64,000 nt of DNA, taken from the NCBI GenBank assembly GCA_937922785.1, contig CALAJQ010000009.1:136958-200957 (forward strand). Reading direction: 5' to 3'. Every line of letters begins with the position of its first letter. Positions within the stretch are counted from its first letter, which is position 1. The stretch comes from an uncultured Acidimicrobiales bacterium (GTDB lineage Bacteria; Actinomycetota; Acidimicrobiia; Acidimicrobiales; SZUA-35). The notes under the pieces were generated by a model that saw only the letters and a list, made by a program, of their open reading frames with translations, made no database searches and had not been told where the DNA came from. Position numbers and translations under genes: made by a program. Below, piece by piece: positions 17,345-25,910 of the stretch.

Positions 17345-17947
17345 GTGACTGCTAGCCCGAACTCCACCAAACCAAAGGTTCAGAATGTGATCGGAGCTAT
17401 GGCTCCGCTTGTGTTCATTGGGTTCTGGCTTGTCAGCGGGTTAATTACCGCCGCTGATTACTCACCATTTGTGGACGCTATTAGTCGTTTGGCCGCTAGT
17501 GGCAGTGACGTCCGCTGGGTCATGACCGCAGGGTTTGTCTTGTTTGGCGCCGGCATGTTGATTTTCGCCCCAGTGGTTGCAGCAAAGTTTGGATCTGGCA
17601 CAGCAACCGCTGTGAGGGTTAATGGTCTGGCCACGTTCGCGGTAGCAGCAACTCCGCTTGACAGTTCAGGCGTGATTGATCAGCTACACAACCTGTCTGC
17701 CATAGTCGGCTACGTGTCGTTAGCGGCAATACCAATACTGGCATATCCCACGTTGGTAGCCGACAGGCGTAACTCTTTGGCCCAAGTTGGATTGGGCGTA
17801 GCCGCAGTGGCTGCAGTTTCTCTGACACTGTCAGTGGCAGGACTGCCAACCGGCTTCTTCCAACGCCTCGGTCTGACCAGCGTTGATCTGTGGCTTTCGG
17901 CCTTTGCCGGCTACGGGTTTGTGGCAGTTCCTAACCGTAAAGGTTGA
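17345..17947 (+). CDS. DUF998-like six-span membrane protein
   Basis: 200 residues with about six hydrophobic spans. The pattern (N-terminal GAMAPLVFIGFWLVSGLITA, DAISRLAASGSD, then a HNLSAIVGYVSLAAIPIL segment) resembles DUF998 family membrane proteins, whose function is unknown. The GTG directly abuts the GH16 stop codon, so translation is likely coupled. Its 3' end overlaps the convergent OtsB-GH15 gene by 17 bases. Confidence 0.65.
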   Translation: MTASPNSTKPKVQNVIGAMAPLVFIGFWLVSGLITAADYSPFVDAISRLAASGSDVRWVMTAGFVLFGAGMLIFAPVVAAKFGSGTATAVRVNGLATFAVAATPLDSSGVIDQLHNLSAIVGYVSLAAIPILAYPTLVADRRNSLAQVGLGVAAVAAVSLTLSVAGLPTGFFQRLGLTSVDLWLSAFAGYGFVAVPNRKG

Positions 17948-20465
17948 GGACGTTATTGATTATTCCCAGGTGGCTGTAGGCCTGAGGGAAGTTTCCGAGA
18001 GCTCTGTCATTCTCGGGATCATATTCCTCAGCCATTAGACCAGTGGCACCTACAAGACTTCTTAACCCGTCGAAAAGCTCTTCAGCATCGTCGCGGCGCC
18101 CGACCATGACCATGGCGTCGATCAGCCAAGAGGTCATCAAGTTGAATCCGCCTTCGCGCCCAGGCAGTCCGTCATCTTCTAGGTAGCGGTAAACGGTTTT
18201 ACCACTTCGAAGCTCTGCTTCGGTTCGGGCGACGGTTGACACGAACCGTTCGTCGGTGGGCTCGATCAGTCCCCACAACCCAAGAGCCAGCACCGATGAG
18301 TCCAAGTCGTCACCGTCATAGGCCGCAGTAAAGGAATTGCGGCTGTCATTCCAGCTGTTGGTTAGCACGTCTTGTGCGATTTCGGCTCGGAGCTCAACCC
18401 AGGCTTCGGGCTCACGGTCCAGGAACTGGTCTGCAATTGCGATTGCTCGATCAACTGTGACCCAGCACATGGTCTTTGTGTAGGCGTGGTGGCGAGGCGG
18501 TTTACGGATCTCCCAGATTCCGTGATCTGGCTCTTTCCAGCGTCGACTTACCGCTAGAACCATGGCCTCAACAAGGCGCCAGTGTTCTGAAGACAGAGCT
18601 TCGCCCCGTTGCAACATCAGGTGCACTAGGTCAACAATTGGACCGAAGACATCAAGCTGGACTTGACCATCGGCTGCGTTGCCAACACGTACTGGTCGTG
18701 AACCGCCATAGCCCGGCAGATCGTTGATCTCAGCCTCAGGCGGAAGGTGGCGTCCGGTTACGTTGTAGAGCGGAGCCAAGCGCTCGGGATCGCTTCTGGT
18801 TTCAAGGATGCCCAGTACCCAGTCCAGAAAAGCCATGCCTTCGCTGTGTGAACCCAGGCGAGCTAGAGCCGAGGCGGTTAGAGCTCCGTCTCGTAGCCAG
18901 CAGTAGCGATAGTCCCAGTTGCGGACCCCGCCTAAAGTCTCGGGCAGACTAGTCGTAGCGGCGGCAACAATGGCACCGGTTGGGCCGTGGCAAAGACTTT
19001 TCAACGTGGTTGCGCTAGAGCTGACAAGGTCTCGATGGGCCGATGGCAGCTGTAGGCGCGCAGTCCAGTTAGTCCAATACCGGAGCGTGTCTTCACGGCG
19101 GTCGATTTCGGTTCTGGCGTCAGGTCTGAGCGTTCCAGTGCCGCTTCGCATCTCAAGCACCACAGCACCGAGGTCTAGATCAATTGTTCCGACGGCCGTT
19201 TGGTGAATTCCGTCGCTGACGATTTCCCAAGTGACTTCTTCAGAACGAAGCACAAGAAGATCCGCGGTTCCAATTACCATCACGCCACCGGGACGGATCT
19301 CAAGCTGGGTTGGGACCCGGCCAAAGTCGAGTCGGGGCGCAAAAGTGATCTTGGCGATGCCGCTGCCTTCGATGACTCTGATGAGGTCGGAGCGACCGGC
19401 CAGGCGGCGGGTGCGACCACTAGAAGCGTCGAGGTAATCAGTGACCTTGAAGGTTTGGAATGTGGTTTCGAGAACCTTAGAACCCTTTATGTAGCGCTGA
19501 TCCACTGGAGTGGAGCCGTCGCCGGGTTCGATCGAAAAGTGGCCAGCGCTCTCGCCGCCAAGCAGATCAGCGAAGATGGCAGCAGAGTCGATACGAGGAG
19601 CGCACATCCAAGATATTCGCGCCGACGGAGAAACGATCGCCGCTGTTCGGAGATCCGACAGGATCGAGTGATCCTCGATCGGAATGAGACCAGCACCGGC
19701 CTGCCACTCGGCCCGAAGTTCAGCGAGAAGGGCAAGCACATGAGCCACAGTGTCGGTGTCGGCCACTCGGTACCCGGCAGCGGTTTCGCCGTCGCCAACT
19801 TTGATGCCGACGTCGGGGCCAGCCAGGGTCTTGAAGCCGTTCTCATCAGTGACGTCATCACCAACAAACAACACAGCGCCAGCACCAACTTGATGGCGGA
19901 TCTTGTCCAATGCCCAGCCCTTGTTGGTCTCCAGAACTGCCATCTCGATGATGTCTTGACCGTGACTTACAAAGACGCCGTCCAGGTTGGCCGGACCCTC
20001 TTCAACTTCGGCCCGAGCAAGCCTTTCGGTGTCCGGATCAAGGCCTCGGAAATGCAACGTCACGCCCGCAGGCTTTTCCTCAACCAGCGCTCCGTAGCGG
20101 CGGCCAATGTCTTGGGTTGCTTCGGTGGCACGCTTGCGAACTTCTTTTTGCTCGGCGCTCAGTTGTGAGGAGAATCCAACGTCGAACTCAGATCCGTGGC
20201 TTCCAACCAGGCGAACTTCTTCAGGAAGACGCGAAAGAGCGGCAAGATCCCTAAGGGCCCGACCTGAGACAATACAAACAGTCGTGTTGGCGAGATCGGC
20301 CATGGAACGCAACGCAGTCACTGAGTCACGATTTGCCCGTGCTGCCATTGGATCGTCAACGTGTGGGGCCAATGTGCCGTCATAGTCACATGCCACTACC
20401 AGGTTCGGCACCCGTGCCAGGTGTCGAATTCGCTCGCCTAGATCGCCCAGGCTCTCTGTTGTCAT
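17931..20465 (-). CDS. Fused trehalose-6-phosphate phosphatase / GH15 trehalase-like protein
   Basis: 844 residues with two enzymes in one chain. Residues about 1-250 are a HAD phosphatase of the OtsB type: DYDGTLAP nucleophile motif, VSGRALRDL, GSHGSEF cap motif and GDDVTDENGF for Mg. Residues about 258-844 are a GH15 glucoamylase/trehalase-like (alpha/alpha)6 barrel: WMCAPRIDSAA, RNWDYRYCWLRDG, the acid Glu in HGIWEIR and the second catalytic Glu near EEYDPENDR. It would turn trehalose-6-phosphate into trehalose and then glucose. No OtsA is in the window. A TAGGTT box 7 bases before the ATG suggests a leaderless mRNA. Confidence 0.9.
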   Translation of the reverse strand: MTTESLGDLGERIRHLARVPNLVVACDYDGTLAPHVDDPMAARANRDSVTALRSMADLANTTVCIVSGRALRDLAALSRLPEEVRLVGSHGSEFDVGFSSQLSAEQKEVRKRATEATQDIGRRYGALVEEKPAGVTLHFRGLDPDTERLARAEVEEGPANLDGVFVSHGQDIIEMAVLETNKGWALDKIRHQVGAGAVLFVGDDVTDENGFKTLAGPDVGIKVGDGETAAGYRVADTDTVAHVLALLAELRAEWQAGAGLIPIEDHSILSDLRTAAIVSPSARISWMCAPRIDSAAIFADLLGGESAGHFSIEPGDGSTPVDQRYIKGSKVLETTFQTFKVTDYLDASSGRTRRLAGRSDLIRVIEGSGIAKITFAPRLDFGRVPTQLEIRPGGVMVIGTADLLVLRSEEVTWEIVSDGIHQTAVGTIDLDLGAVVLEMRSGTGTLRPDARTEIDRREDTLRYWTNWTARLQLPSAHRDLVSSSATTLKSLCHGPTGAIVAAATTSLPETLGGVRNWDYRYCWLRDGALTASALARLGSHSEGMAFLDWVLGILETRSDPERLAPLYNVTGRHLPPEAEINDLPGYGGSRPVRVGNAADGQVQLDVFGPIVDLVHLMLQRGEALSSEHWRLVEAMVLAVSRRWKEPDHGIWEIRKPPRHHAYTKTMCWVTVDRAIAIADQFLDREPEAWVELRAEIAQDVLTNSWNDSRNSFTAAYDGDDLDSSVLALGLWGLIEPTDERFVSTVARTEAELRSGKTVYRYLEDDGLPGREGGFNLMTSWLIDAMVMVGRRDDAEELFDGLRSLVGATGLMAEEYDPENDRALGNFPQAYSHLGIINNVLNLYG

Positions 20466-20472
20466 TGGATGA

Positions 20473-20478
20473 AACCTA
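20473..20478 (-). promoter_or_regulatory. Putative leaderless -10 box of the OtsB-GH15 gene
   Basis: TAGGTT, 7 bases before the ATG at 20465. No Shine-Dalgarno is present. Confidence 0.45.
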
Positions 20479-20535
20479 CTCGGTTAGCGGGGGCAGTCGC
20501 AGACTTCACCCGAAATTCTGTGCTCAGTACTGATG

Positions 20536-21021
20536 TCAAATATCGGTGCCTCGAAGCTGATCCTTGAGCCGGTTGACCAACGATCGCTCGTAGTTGATGT
20601 CGATCTTGGCCGCAGCTAGTTCGGCCTTAAGCGATTCGATCTCGCCGAGGCGCACCTCAAGCTCAGTTTCGGCCTTGGTGGCTCGCCGCTCAGTATCTAT
20701 GAGTTCTTGGACCCAACGGTCTTGGGGCGCTACCTGAGCATCGGTTAGATCGATCGTTACGTCATTGTGTTGAAGCTCGCCTTGAAGATCAGCGTCGGGT
20801 TCGGTGGTGGTAAAGACCGGACGGATTCGGCGCCTGCGATGAAACTGAGAATCGATCCATTCGGCTGAAAGGCACCATTGGCCACTCTCGTCCTGATGGC
20901 AATCTGGCGCACCAGAAGCTAGACGTCGTCTAAGCGTGCGCTCAGAGACCTCCCAATGGTCCACTACTTCTTTCACCGACAGATACGGCGACCGAAACTC
21001 TGAAACCTCCGCAAGCTCCAC
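20536..21021 (-). CDS. Small DNA-binding protein: winged HTH plus coiled coil, unknown function
   Basis: 161 residues. The N-terminal segment LSVKEVVDHWEVSERTLRRRLASGAP looks like an excisionase/MerR-type helix-turn-helix. A middle basic patch is HRRRRIRP, and the C-terminal 60 residues form a heptad-rich coiled coil (TERRATKAETELEVRLGEIESLKAELAAAK and on). This plan suggests a dimeric DNA- or chromosome-binding protein. I do not recognise a named family. It follows the LLM oxidoreductase with a 9-base gap, and its TAAGTT -10-like box contains that gene's stop codon. Confidence 0.65.
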   Translation of the reverse strand: MELAEVSEFRSPYLSVKEVVDHWEVSERTLRRRLASGAPDCHQDESGQWCLSAEWIDSQFHRRRRIRPVFTTTEPDADLQGELQHNDVTIDLTDAQVAPQDRWVQELIDTERRATKAETELEVRLGEIESLKAELAAAKIDINYERSLVNRLKDQLRGTDI

Positions 21022-21027
21022 GCTAGA

Positions 21028-21033
21028 AACTTA
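21028..21033 (-). promoter_or_regulatory. Putative leaderless -10 box of the HTH gene, using the LLM stop codon
   Basis: TAAGTT with TAA being the upstream stop, 6 bases before the GTG at 21021. Confidence 0.35.
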
Positions 21034-21918
21034 GCCGGTTACTGCTTGTAAAGGTCCGACTATGCGCTCGCTTAGCGCCATGGCGTTCTCAGACACGTTG
21101 CCTTTGGCCAGCGCAAAGCCGGGAACAATAATTCGAGAGACGCCAATTGCGGCAAATTCCTGAGCCGCTCCAACCGGATCTTCTCCAAGTAACCCGGGAT
21201 GGAATCCAGTGATCTCAATCGACATTGGGTCTCGGTTTGCGTCAGCGGCGCTCTGGCGCACGATGTCTACCTTGGTGGCCACGTCGCTGACGTTTCCCTT
21301 TGCCGGGAAATAGCCGTTACCCAGCCGGCCGGCCCGTCTGGCTGCAGCAGGGGAGTCGCCGCCTACGACAATGGGAACGGCTCCCGACGGCGGCTTGGGG
21401 TTGGAGCTGACTCCGGAGAACGAGGTGAATTGTCCTTGATAGGAAGCATCGTCGGAGGCCCAAAGTGCTCTCATAGCTTCGATGTACTCGTCTGTCCTAG
21501 CGCCCCGTTTCGCCCATGGAACCCCAAGTGCGTCGAACTCTTCTTCCAGCCAGCCGACCCCGATCCCCAGCAGGAAACGATCGTTACTTAGCTGGGCCAG
21601 AGTGGCGCACGCCTTGGCTAGAACAGCCGGATTGCGCTGTGGCAGAATTACGATTCCAGTAGCAAGCTTGATTGACACAGTGTGGGCACCTGCGAAGCTG
21701 AGCCAGATTAATGGGTCAGGGATTGGTGAGCTAGCGTCGCCGGGCATCTTGCCAGTTGGGGAGTAAGGGTATTCCGAGGAGTAGGCGTCAGGCCAAATGA
21801 CGTGTTCGACAGTCCAAAGGCTGTCGAAGCCGGCCGCTTCGGCGGCGGTGGCAAGTTCAACCACCCCACCTGCATCAGCAAAGGGTCCAGTGTTGGCAAA
21901 AGCGATTCCCACATCCAT
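21031..21918 (-). CDS. LLM-class (probably F420-dependent) oxidoreductase
   Basis: 295 residues of the luciferase-like TIM-barrel family. Typical marks are VGIAFANTGPFAD at the start, GFDSLWTVEHV, LATGIVILPQRNP, FLLGIGVGWLEEEFDALGV, and PIVVGGDSPAAARRAGRLGNGYFP near residue 185-210, all of the F420-dependent TIGR03619-like subgroup common in Actinobacteria. The substrate is unknown. A TAGGAT box, sharing the stop codon of the NHL gene, stands 8 bases before the ATG. Confidence 0.88.
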   Translation of the reverse strand: MDVGIAFANTGPFADAGGVVELATAAEAAGFDSLWTVEHVIWPDAYSSEYPYSPTGKMPGDASSPIPDPLIWLSFAGAHTVSIKLATGIVILPQRNPAVLAKACATLAQLSNDRFLLGIGVGWLEEEFDALGVPWAKRGARTDEYIEAMRALWASDDASYQGQFTSFSGVSSNPKPPSGAVPIVVGGDSPAAARRAGRLGNGYFPAKGNVSDVATKVDIVRQSAADANRDPMSIEITGFHPGLLGEDPVGAAQEFAAIGVSRIIVPGFALAKGNVSENAMALSERIVGPLQAVTG

Positions 21919-21926
21919 GGGAACCG

Positions 21927-21932
21927 ATCCTA
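21927..21932 (-). promoter_or_regulatory. Putative leaderless -10 box of the LLM gene, using the NHL gene stop codon
   Basis: TAGGAT with TAG being the upstream stop, 8 bases before the ATG at 21918. Confidence 0.35.
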
Positions 21933-23633
21933 GCCAACCAGGCGGATCGGTACCTTTGCGGTCTCAGACTCTGCGCTGTCGCCTTTGCCCCTGGTTTCTA
22001 TGATCAACATGCCATCGATGTGGTTGATCGTGGGATCGGTTTTGGACGGCTTCACGTTTGGCGCAAGTGGGATCGAAACCTGACCGTTTGCTTTGCTTCG
22101 GCTTAAAGTCCAGCGTTGCCCAAGAATTTCGGGCGGCTCTGACGAGACTGTGATTTCCCAAGGTCCCGAGCCCGGCGCAGGGTAGGCCAGCGAGACTCTA
22201 GAGCCAGCCTTTGCTTTCAAAGTCTCAGAGCGAGACCGGCCCTGTGACCGTTGGCCAATTGGCACACCTTTCAAGACAAGCTCTCGGGCAACTTGTGCTT
22301 TGAGGTCAACCACCACCAAGCGATGGTTGCCCGTGTCAGCAACGATCAATCGACCGTCGGGCAGAACAACCGCAGCTTCGGGCTGGCAGAAACCGGCCAC
22401 ACCAACTGTTGTCAGTTTTCGTCCCTCGATCTTTCGAAGTCTGTTGTTTCCCGTGTCCACAACAATTAGAGATCCGTCAGCCAGTGAGATGATCTGTTGC
22501 GGGTTCTGAAGGCGGGCCTTTTCCAGGTTTCCGTCGACCAGGCCACTTTCAAGTGGAGCTGAGGTCTCGATGGCGCCGGTTGTCGTGGTGCGAACTACTC
22601 CGCGATTGGTACGCAGCCGTAGGTTGCTGGAAGCCGAATCCAAGAAAACGATTCCGGCTTGCGTTACCAGCACCGAAGCTGGCTCAGCCAGTTTGGATCG
22701 ACTGGTGTGTCCGTCGGCGTGGCCGATCTCACCGGAGCCGGCCAACACAGTTGAGCTTGAACCGGGCCGCAGCTTCAGAAGCTGGTTTCGGCCTGAGTCG
22801 GCCACAACGATTGAGCCTTTTGAGTCAACGGCAAGCCCTCTCGGTCGCCCGAGGTCATCAGCCACGATCCCGGCCGAGGAGGAGGCCGTGTTGACTGCAA
22901 CAACGCTGCCGTTGTCAGGTAAAGACACAACCACTTCGGTTGGGCTCAGCTCGCAAAGCTGGCCTGGGTTGGTCAGACCGCCGATTGCCCGTTGTGCTTG
23001 AGCCACGACCTTGCCATCCACATAGCTCTTCAACTCAAAAACCAAAAGACGATTGTGGCCGCTGTCTGAAACCACGAGGTGATCGTCGTCCAGCAGTGCA
23101 AGACCAGAGGGCCAAGCTAGGCGGCGGAACTCATTTGTGGGGCCGGGTGAGACCGTGCTGGGCATCGGTAGTGGCTGAGCGCTTGGCCGTTTGTCGTTCT
23201 GAGCCTTGACAACTAGCGGGCGACAAGCCTTGGTAAGCAGCTTGACGTCTGCGATGCCGGCATGCATGCCTATAGCGTTGCCCAGGTGGTCGATTACAAC
23301 TGTGGCCGGCCATCCGCCCGGGCTGTACGCGTTCCACGTCTTGAGGTCCTGGTCGTGAATGACTGGGAATCTGATGCCGGTACGGGCGACTGTGTCGGCG
23401 ACTACTTGGGGGTCCCTTTCATAGTCCAGACGCGGCGAATGAACAGCAATCACGGTTATCCGAGAGCCGAGCGTGTCGGCCAGTTCGCCAAGTCGTTCCA
23501 TATGAGTTCGAGTTGCCTGGCTCGAAACTGTCCAAAACCCAAGGACAACAACCCTTCCACAAAGGCTGTCCCAGTCGATTTCGTTGGTCGTCAGCCAGTC
23601 GGAACCAGTAGGCGGTGGAGCGATAACACGCAT
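21930..23633 (-). CDS. NHLRC2-like protein: thioredoxin-like domain plus NHL beta-propeller
   Basis: 567 residues from the ATG at 23633. A longer in-frame start at 23723 would run into the divergent synthetase leader and is not homologous-looking. The N-terminal thioredoxin/TlpA-like domain (about 15-160: VVVLGFWTVSSQATRTHMERL, GGWPATVVIDHLG) lacks the CxxC, which is SSQA here. Five NHL repeats follow (for example LVVSDSGHNRLLVF, IVVADSGRNQLLKL, LIVVDTGNNRLRKI, LIVADTGNHRLVVV), then a beta-rich C-terminal domain. This is the architecture of human NHLRC2. There is no signal peptide, so it is cytoplasmic. Function is unknown in bacteria; a scaffold or ligand-sensing role is plausible. Confidence 0.8.
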   Translation of the reverse strand: MRVIAPPPTGSDWLTTNEIDWDSLCGRVVVLGFWTVSSQATRTHMERLGELADTLGSRITVIAVHSPRLDYERDPQVVADTVARTGIRFPVIHDQDLKTWNAYSPGGWPATVVIDHLGNAIGMHAGIADVKLLTKACRPLVVKAQNDKRPSAQPLPMPSTVSPGPTNEFRRLAWPSGLALLDDDHLVVSDSGHNRLLVFELKSYVDGKVVAQAQRAIGGLTNPGQLCELSPTEVVVSLPDNGSVVAVNTASSSAGIVADDLGRPRGLAVDSKGSIVVADSGRNQLLKLRPGSSSTVLAGSGEIGHADGHTSRSKLAEPASVLVTQAGIVFLDSASSNLRLRTNRGVVRTTTTGAIETSAPLESGLVDGNLEKARLQNPQQIISLADGSLIVVDTGNNRLRKIEGRKLTTVGVAGFCQPEAAVVLPDGRLIVADTGNHRLVVVDLKAQVARELVLKGVPIGQRSQGRSRSETLKAKAGSRVSLAYPAPGSGPWEITVSSEPPEILGQRWTLSRSKANGQVSIPLAPNVKPSKTDPTINHIDGMLIIETRGKGDSAESETAKVPIRLVG

Positions 23634-23734
23634 TGGTTCCAATCGGCTGAAGCGGCCCGAAATCAACTGTCTTGGAAACCTATATGTGTTGTGGTCTATC
23701 TTCACAGAACACGCACTTACCAAGGGGATTTGAA

Positions 23735-25270
23735 GTGAAAGTTGCGCTCACCATTCTGGATTTTCTAAATCGGGCCGAAACCGTATACCCGGACCGGGTC
23801 GCGATCATCGACGAGCCCGACCAGCCGGCTGACCCCATGCCAACGATGACATATGCCGAACTGGCCGACATGAAGCGTCAGATGGGCGTTGCGATGGACA
23901 AAATGGGTATCGGTATGGGCGAGCGGGTTGCCATGGTCTCGCATAACTCGGCGCGTCTACTAACTGGGTTCTACGGCGTCAGCGGTAACGGACGGATCTT
24001 TGTGCCGATTAACTTCAGGTTGAACCGCGAAGAGGTCAGCTACATCATCGAGCACTCGGGTGCAGTTGCTTTGATGATTGACCCAGAATTGGAAGACGAA
24101 CTGGGCGACATCGAATGTGAACGTAAATGGATCCTCGGCGCCGAGAGTGACGCAGCCTGGCTTGGGCACGAAGGCGAGCCTGAGCCTTGGGTTCCCGACG
24201 AGGACGGAATCGCTTCGATCAACTACACCTCGGGCACTACCGCTCGACCCAAAGGGGTTGAGCAGACTCATCGTGCCCGCTGGACAAACGCCGTCACCTT
24301 TGGTTGGCACGTTGGTGTGAACGACCGTGACGTGTACCTGCACACGTTGCCCATGTTTCATTGCGACGGCTGGGGGATGCTCTACACCGTCACCGGCATG
24401 GGAGTCCCTCACGTCGTTCTCCGCAAAGTTGATGGCGCCGAGATCCTACGAAGAGTTGAGAAGCACGGCGTAACGTTGATGTGCGGCGCCCCGGCGGTTT
24501 GTTCCGCGGTGCTGGATGCCGCCCAAGACTGGGAAGGCGAGATCCCCGGCAAGGGAACCGTGAGAATCGTTGTTGCTGGCGCCCCGCCTCCCACCGCGAT
24601 AATCGAGCGCATCGAAACGGAATTGGGCTGGGAGTTCATTCAGATCTATGGCCTCACCGAGACCGCCCCACTTCTTACGATCAACCGCAACCGGCAAGAG
24701 TGGGACGACCTCACTCCGCTCGAGCGGGCGAGCCGGCTGGCTAAGGCCGGAGTCCCCGCCATCGGCATCACTATGAAAACATCGTCGACTGGTGAATTCC
24801 TCGCCCAGGGCAACCACTTGTTGGAAAGCTATTGGGACAATCCTGAAGCCACCGCAGAAGCGCTTGAAGGTGGCTGGTTCCACACCGGAGACGGCGGCTA
24901 CTGCGACGAGGACGGTTACTACGCCATCACTGATCGCAAGAAGGACGTCATCATCAGCGGCGGCGAGAACGTCAGCTCGATTGAAGTTGAGGACACGCTG
25001 TTCTCTCATCCTGATGTGAACGAGGTTGCTGTCATTGGAGTGCCCGACGACAAGTGGGGTGAAACGGTGAAGGCGTTGGTCGTGTTGGCCGAGGGGTCTT
25101 CAGCGACCGAAGCTGACCTCATTGCCTACTGCCGAGACAAGATGACTCACTACAAGTGTCCAACCTCAGTTGAGCTACGAGACGAGCTGGCGCGCACGGC
25201 CACCGGCAAGCTACAAAAATTCAAGCTGCGTGAGCCCTACTGGGCTGGCCGAGACAAAATGATCAACTAG
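23735..25270 (+). CDS. AMP-forming acyl-CoA synthetase / fatty-acid-CoA ligase
   Basis: 511 residues from the GTG at 23735, preceded by AGGGGA; the frame is open 63 bases further upstream. This is an adenylate-forming enzyme (acid + ATP + CoA -> acyl-CoA). The P-loop-like motif YTSGTTARPKGVEQTH is at about residue 163, QIYGLTETAP at about 305, the hinge motif HTGDGGYCDEDGYYAITDRKKDVI near 385-410, and the C-terminal catalytic Lys in RTATGKLQKF. The profile fits the medium/long-chain synthetases used in beta-oxidation; exact chain length is not readable. It diverges from the NHL gene. Confidence 0.9.
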   Translation: MKVALTILDFLNRAETVYPDRVAIIDEPDQPADPMPTMTYAELADMKRQMGVAMDKMGIGMGERVAMVSHNSARLLTGFYGVSGNGRIFVPINFRLNREEVSYIIEHSGAVALMIDPELEDELGDIECERKWILGAESDAAWLGHEGEPEPWVPDEDGIASINYTSGTTARPKGVEQTHRARWTNAVTFGWHVGVNDRDVYLHTLPMFHCDGWGMLYTVTGMGVPHVVLRKVDGAEILRRVEKHGVTLMCGAPAVCSAVLDAAQDWEGEIPGKGTVRIVVAGAPPPTAIIERIETELGWEFIQIYGLTETAPLLTINRNRQEWDDLTPLERASRLAKAGVPAIGITMKTSSTGEFLAQGNHLLESYWDNPEATAEALEGGWFHTGDGGYCDEDGYYAITDRKKDVIISGGENVSSIEVEDTLFSHPDVNEVAVIGVPDDKWGETVKALVVLAEGSSATEADLIAYCRDKMTHYKCPTSVELRDELARTATGKLQKFKLREPYWAGRDKMIN

Positions 25271-25910
25271 CGTTGATCGCTCCGCAGCTTTCCATCGCGT
25301 TGAAGTACTTGGCGTAAAACTCGTCGGTGTTTTCACCGGTGATCAGCACGTCAAGTTCGTCTGGGCTCAGCTGTTCGACAATGGCTGAGGCCACACACGG
25401 TGCCTTGTTCGGTGCGACTCCCTGATCAACAAGCTGCCTTCGCAACGCTGAGCGGACTTCCTCGACGATCCCACATCCGAACATTGCTTTGAATTGAGCC
25501 AGCTCGAATTCTCTCGGAGTCGGTTCGGCCCACAGGTTCGCGATGAGCTGAGGTGTGCCGAGTTCTGTAGTGAGGGCGGCAACTACACACTGGGCCTGTT
25601 CGTTTGAGACGTCCGGGTTTGCGTCAACGAATGCCTGGACCAAATCGGCGTTTGTGTTCACAACCACGCCACATCGAGACATCGCTCGGCCCTGGTCTTC
25701 AAGAAACGCAGCGCTAGGGGCTTCAGCTTCGAGCTCCTCTGCTACGCCGTCTGCGTCATAGGTTCCAACTAGTTCATCAACAACACACTGCGCGTCTTCC
25801 GAAGAGGCAATCGGATTTGATTCCATGAACGCTGTGACAAGTTGATCTTCAGTGCTTGAGCACCCGGCCGCCAGCACAGCCGTAGCCAGAACCAGCGCTG
25901 CTACTCGCAT
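25263..25910 (-). CDS. Lipoprotein with three cysteine-paired repeats, unknown function
   Basis: 215 residues. The lipobox is LAAGC (Cys17). The mature chain consists of three tandem units of about 60 residues, each with the plan hydrophobic-LV.AF..xNP-xx-AQC-VV ... (36-40 residues) ... F..M..CG: unit one has AQCVVDEL and SRCGVV, unit two AQCVVAAL and FGCGIV, unit three APCVASAI and ESCGAI. One Cys pair per unit probably forms a disulfide. Its start overlaps the end of the upstream trypsin-like protease gene by 10 bases, so the two surface proteins are co-made. Its 3' end overlaps the convergent synthetase by 8 bases. I do not recognise the family by name. Confidence 0.7.
   Translation of the reverse strand: MRVAALVLATAVLAAGCSSTEDQLVTAFMESNPIASSEDAQCVVDELVGTYDADGVAEELEAEAPSAAFLEDQGRAMSRCGVVVNTNADLVQAFVDANPDVSNEQAQCVVAALTTELGTPQLIANLWAEPTPREFELAQFKAMFGCGIVEEVRSALRRQLVDQGVAPNKAPCVASAIVEQLSPDELDVLITGENTDEFYAKYFNAMESCGAINAS

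Noticed and set aside
19200-20168. A 322-codon open frame opposite the OtsB-GH15 gene
   Set aside because: It is antisense to conserved catalytic domains, and its protein has no recognisable motif.
23634-23734. Upstream extensions of both the NHL gene (to 23723) and the acyl-CoA synthetase (from 23672)
   Set aside because: They would overlap each other in opposite directions. The inner starts have ribosome-site-like sequence and family-like N-termini.
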